This document shows, in pieces, positions 63,393 to 64,000 of a stretch of DNA of 64,000 bases. The notes beneath the pieces are model-generated. The model was not told where the DNA came from and did not search any database. It saw only the letters and a list, made by a program, of their open reading frames with translations. Made by a program: the position numbers and the translations under genes. Location: contig JAESUZ010003517.1 in the NCBI GenBank assembly GCA_017311185.1, positions 434,001 through 498,000 on the forward strand. Reading direction: 5' to 3'. How positions within the stretch are numbered: position 1 is the first letter of the stretch; each line of letters begins with the position of its first letter. The DNA is from Proteles cristata cristata (lineage: Eukaryota > Chordata > Mammalia > Carnivora > Hyaenidae).

Positions 63393-64000
63393 CTAAAACG
63401 TTTAAGGAAAGACACATCACTATTTGCTTTATAGTATTTCTCTCGCTTTTTTCTCCTGCTTTGGCTTATAATTTCTTAACGTATTTTATTACTGGCACCT
63501 CCAAACCCAATTGCTGGTCATGTCTACATTACCGTTCCCGTGCAAAAGGTAGAGAACCCTGTTCTTCTTTCAAGTCCACCCCTGCACGTCTAGCTGTAAC
63601 GACGTGCACACGTGTGCTCACACCAACAGACACACCGCTCGCACGAGCAAAGCCTTGCAGCCCAGAAAACATGACAGTGTCTGTAAGAGTGCACAGAGCA
63701 CTTCTCCTTGTGAGCTGTCAAGATTATACTGACTGACAGCTTTCAAATACTCCTGCTGCAGAGGGTTAATCTCATTTTATTAAATGGACACTAGTAATCC
63801 CCTGAAAGGAGAATGAAATTAGAAGTGTGACATTCACTCCTCAATCTAATTATTCCAACCTGGTCTGCTCCCCGCAGCTCTGTGATTGGCACGGACAACA
63901 CACAGAGAGCAATGAAAGGTAACCAGGGTTCATACTAGCTCCCGGTGGCGGGGGGAGGGGGGGGAGATAGGACTGAAAATCACTATAAAAAAACCTCAGA
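63393..64000 (-). other. RYBP: RYBP intron, 3' end (continues past window)
   Basis: This is the sequence upstream of the first exon in the window. The acceptor cgttttag is at 63400-63393. A G-rich run (GGCGGGGGGAGGGGGGGGAG) lies near 63948-63967 on the plus strand. No exon, SINE or LTR was recognised. Confidence 0.85.

Noticed and set aside
63192..63736. 180-codon plus-strand frame across the RYBP exon
   Set aside because: It is antisense to a well supported coding exon and has no family match.
1..64000. CRISPR array, operon or bacterial mobile element
   Set aside because: The DNA is clearly mammalian. The only regular repeats are micro- and minisatellites and SINEs.

Overview
This window is mammalian nuclear DNA, almost certainly from a felid. 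It carries many copies of the carnivore tRNA-derived SINE (CanSINE) in its feliform form. That form opens with GGGGCGCCTGGGTGGCTCAG, carries 'GGTCATGATCTC' and 'TTCGAGCCC' blocks, and ends in a CT-rich run with AAATAAATAAA. An L1 3'-end fragment of carnivore type is also present. Genes are sparse, introns are spliced, and MIR, L2, MaLR LTR and hAT remnants are frequent, as expected for a placental mammal.

The only protein-coding gene I can support is the 3' half of RYBP (RING1 and YY1 binding protein), on the minus strand at the right end. Three coding exons (63392-63216, 63112-63014, 62589-62337) with consensus splice sites join in frame and end at a TGA. Together they give 175 codons, exactly what is needed to complete a 228-residue protein after residue 53. 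The start, the zinc finger exon and the promoter lie beyond base 64000. A repeat-free, AT-rich 3' UTR of about 3.7 kb runs from 62336 down to a poly(A) signal at 58637-58632.

Positions 1 to about 58600 read as intergenic DNA downstream of RYBP. Region by region: 1-12 kb is mixed unique and old repeat DNA with an L1 scrap and three SINEs. 12-24 kb is rich in MIR, MaLR and SINE copies, including a tandem SINE pair at 20.1-20.5 kb. 24-30 kb is an odd low-complexity block: (GT/GC)n, two purine-only tracts, (CA)n, a CpG-rich patch, an 11-bp minisatellite, and about 1.2 kb of degenerate TGAC/TGGC repeat. 30-44 kb holds L2, MIR, MaLR and SINE copies plus a unique segment at 42.0-42.6 kb. 44.4-47.0 kb is an antisense L1 3' half broken by two SINEs. 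47-54 kb has further MaLR LTRs and unassigned A-rich and GC-rich DNA. 54.6-58.6 kb is nearly repeat-free and may hold cis-regulatory sequence.

The open reading frames seen outside RYBP are explained by SINEs, L1 remnants or low-complexity tracts that lack stop codons. The most interesting signals are in the RYBP 3' UTR. They are a 14-nt uninterrupted match to the miR-125a 5' end, a close miR-27/miR-29 site pair, and a G-rich run directly before an AU-rich nonamer. Other points of interest are the low-complexity block at 24-30 kb and several SINE copies that look young. Repeat-family names come from memory of consensus sequences, not from a database search; microRNA sequences are also from memory.
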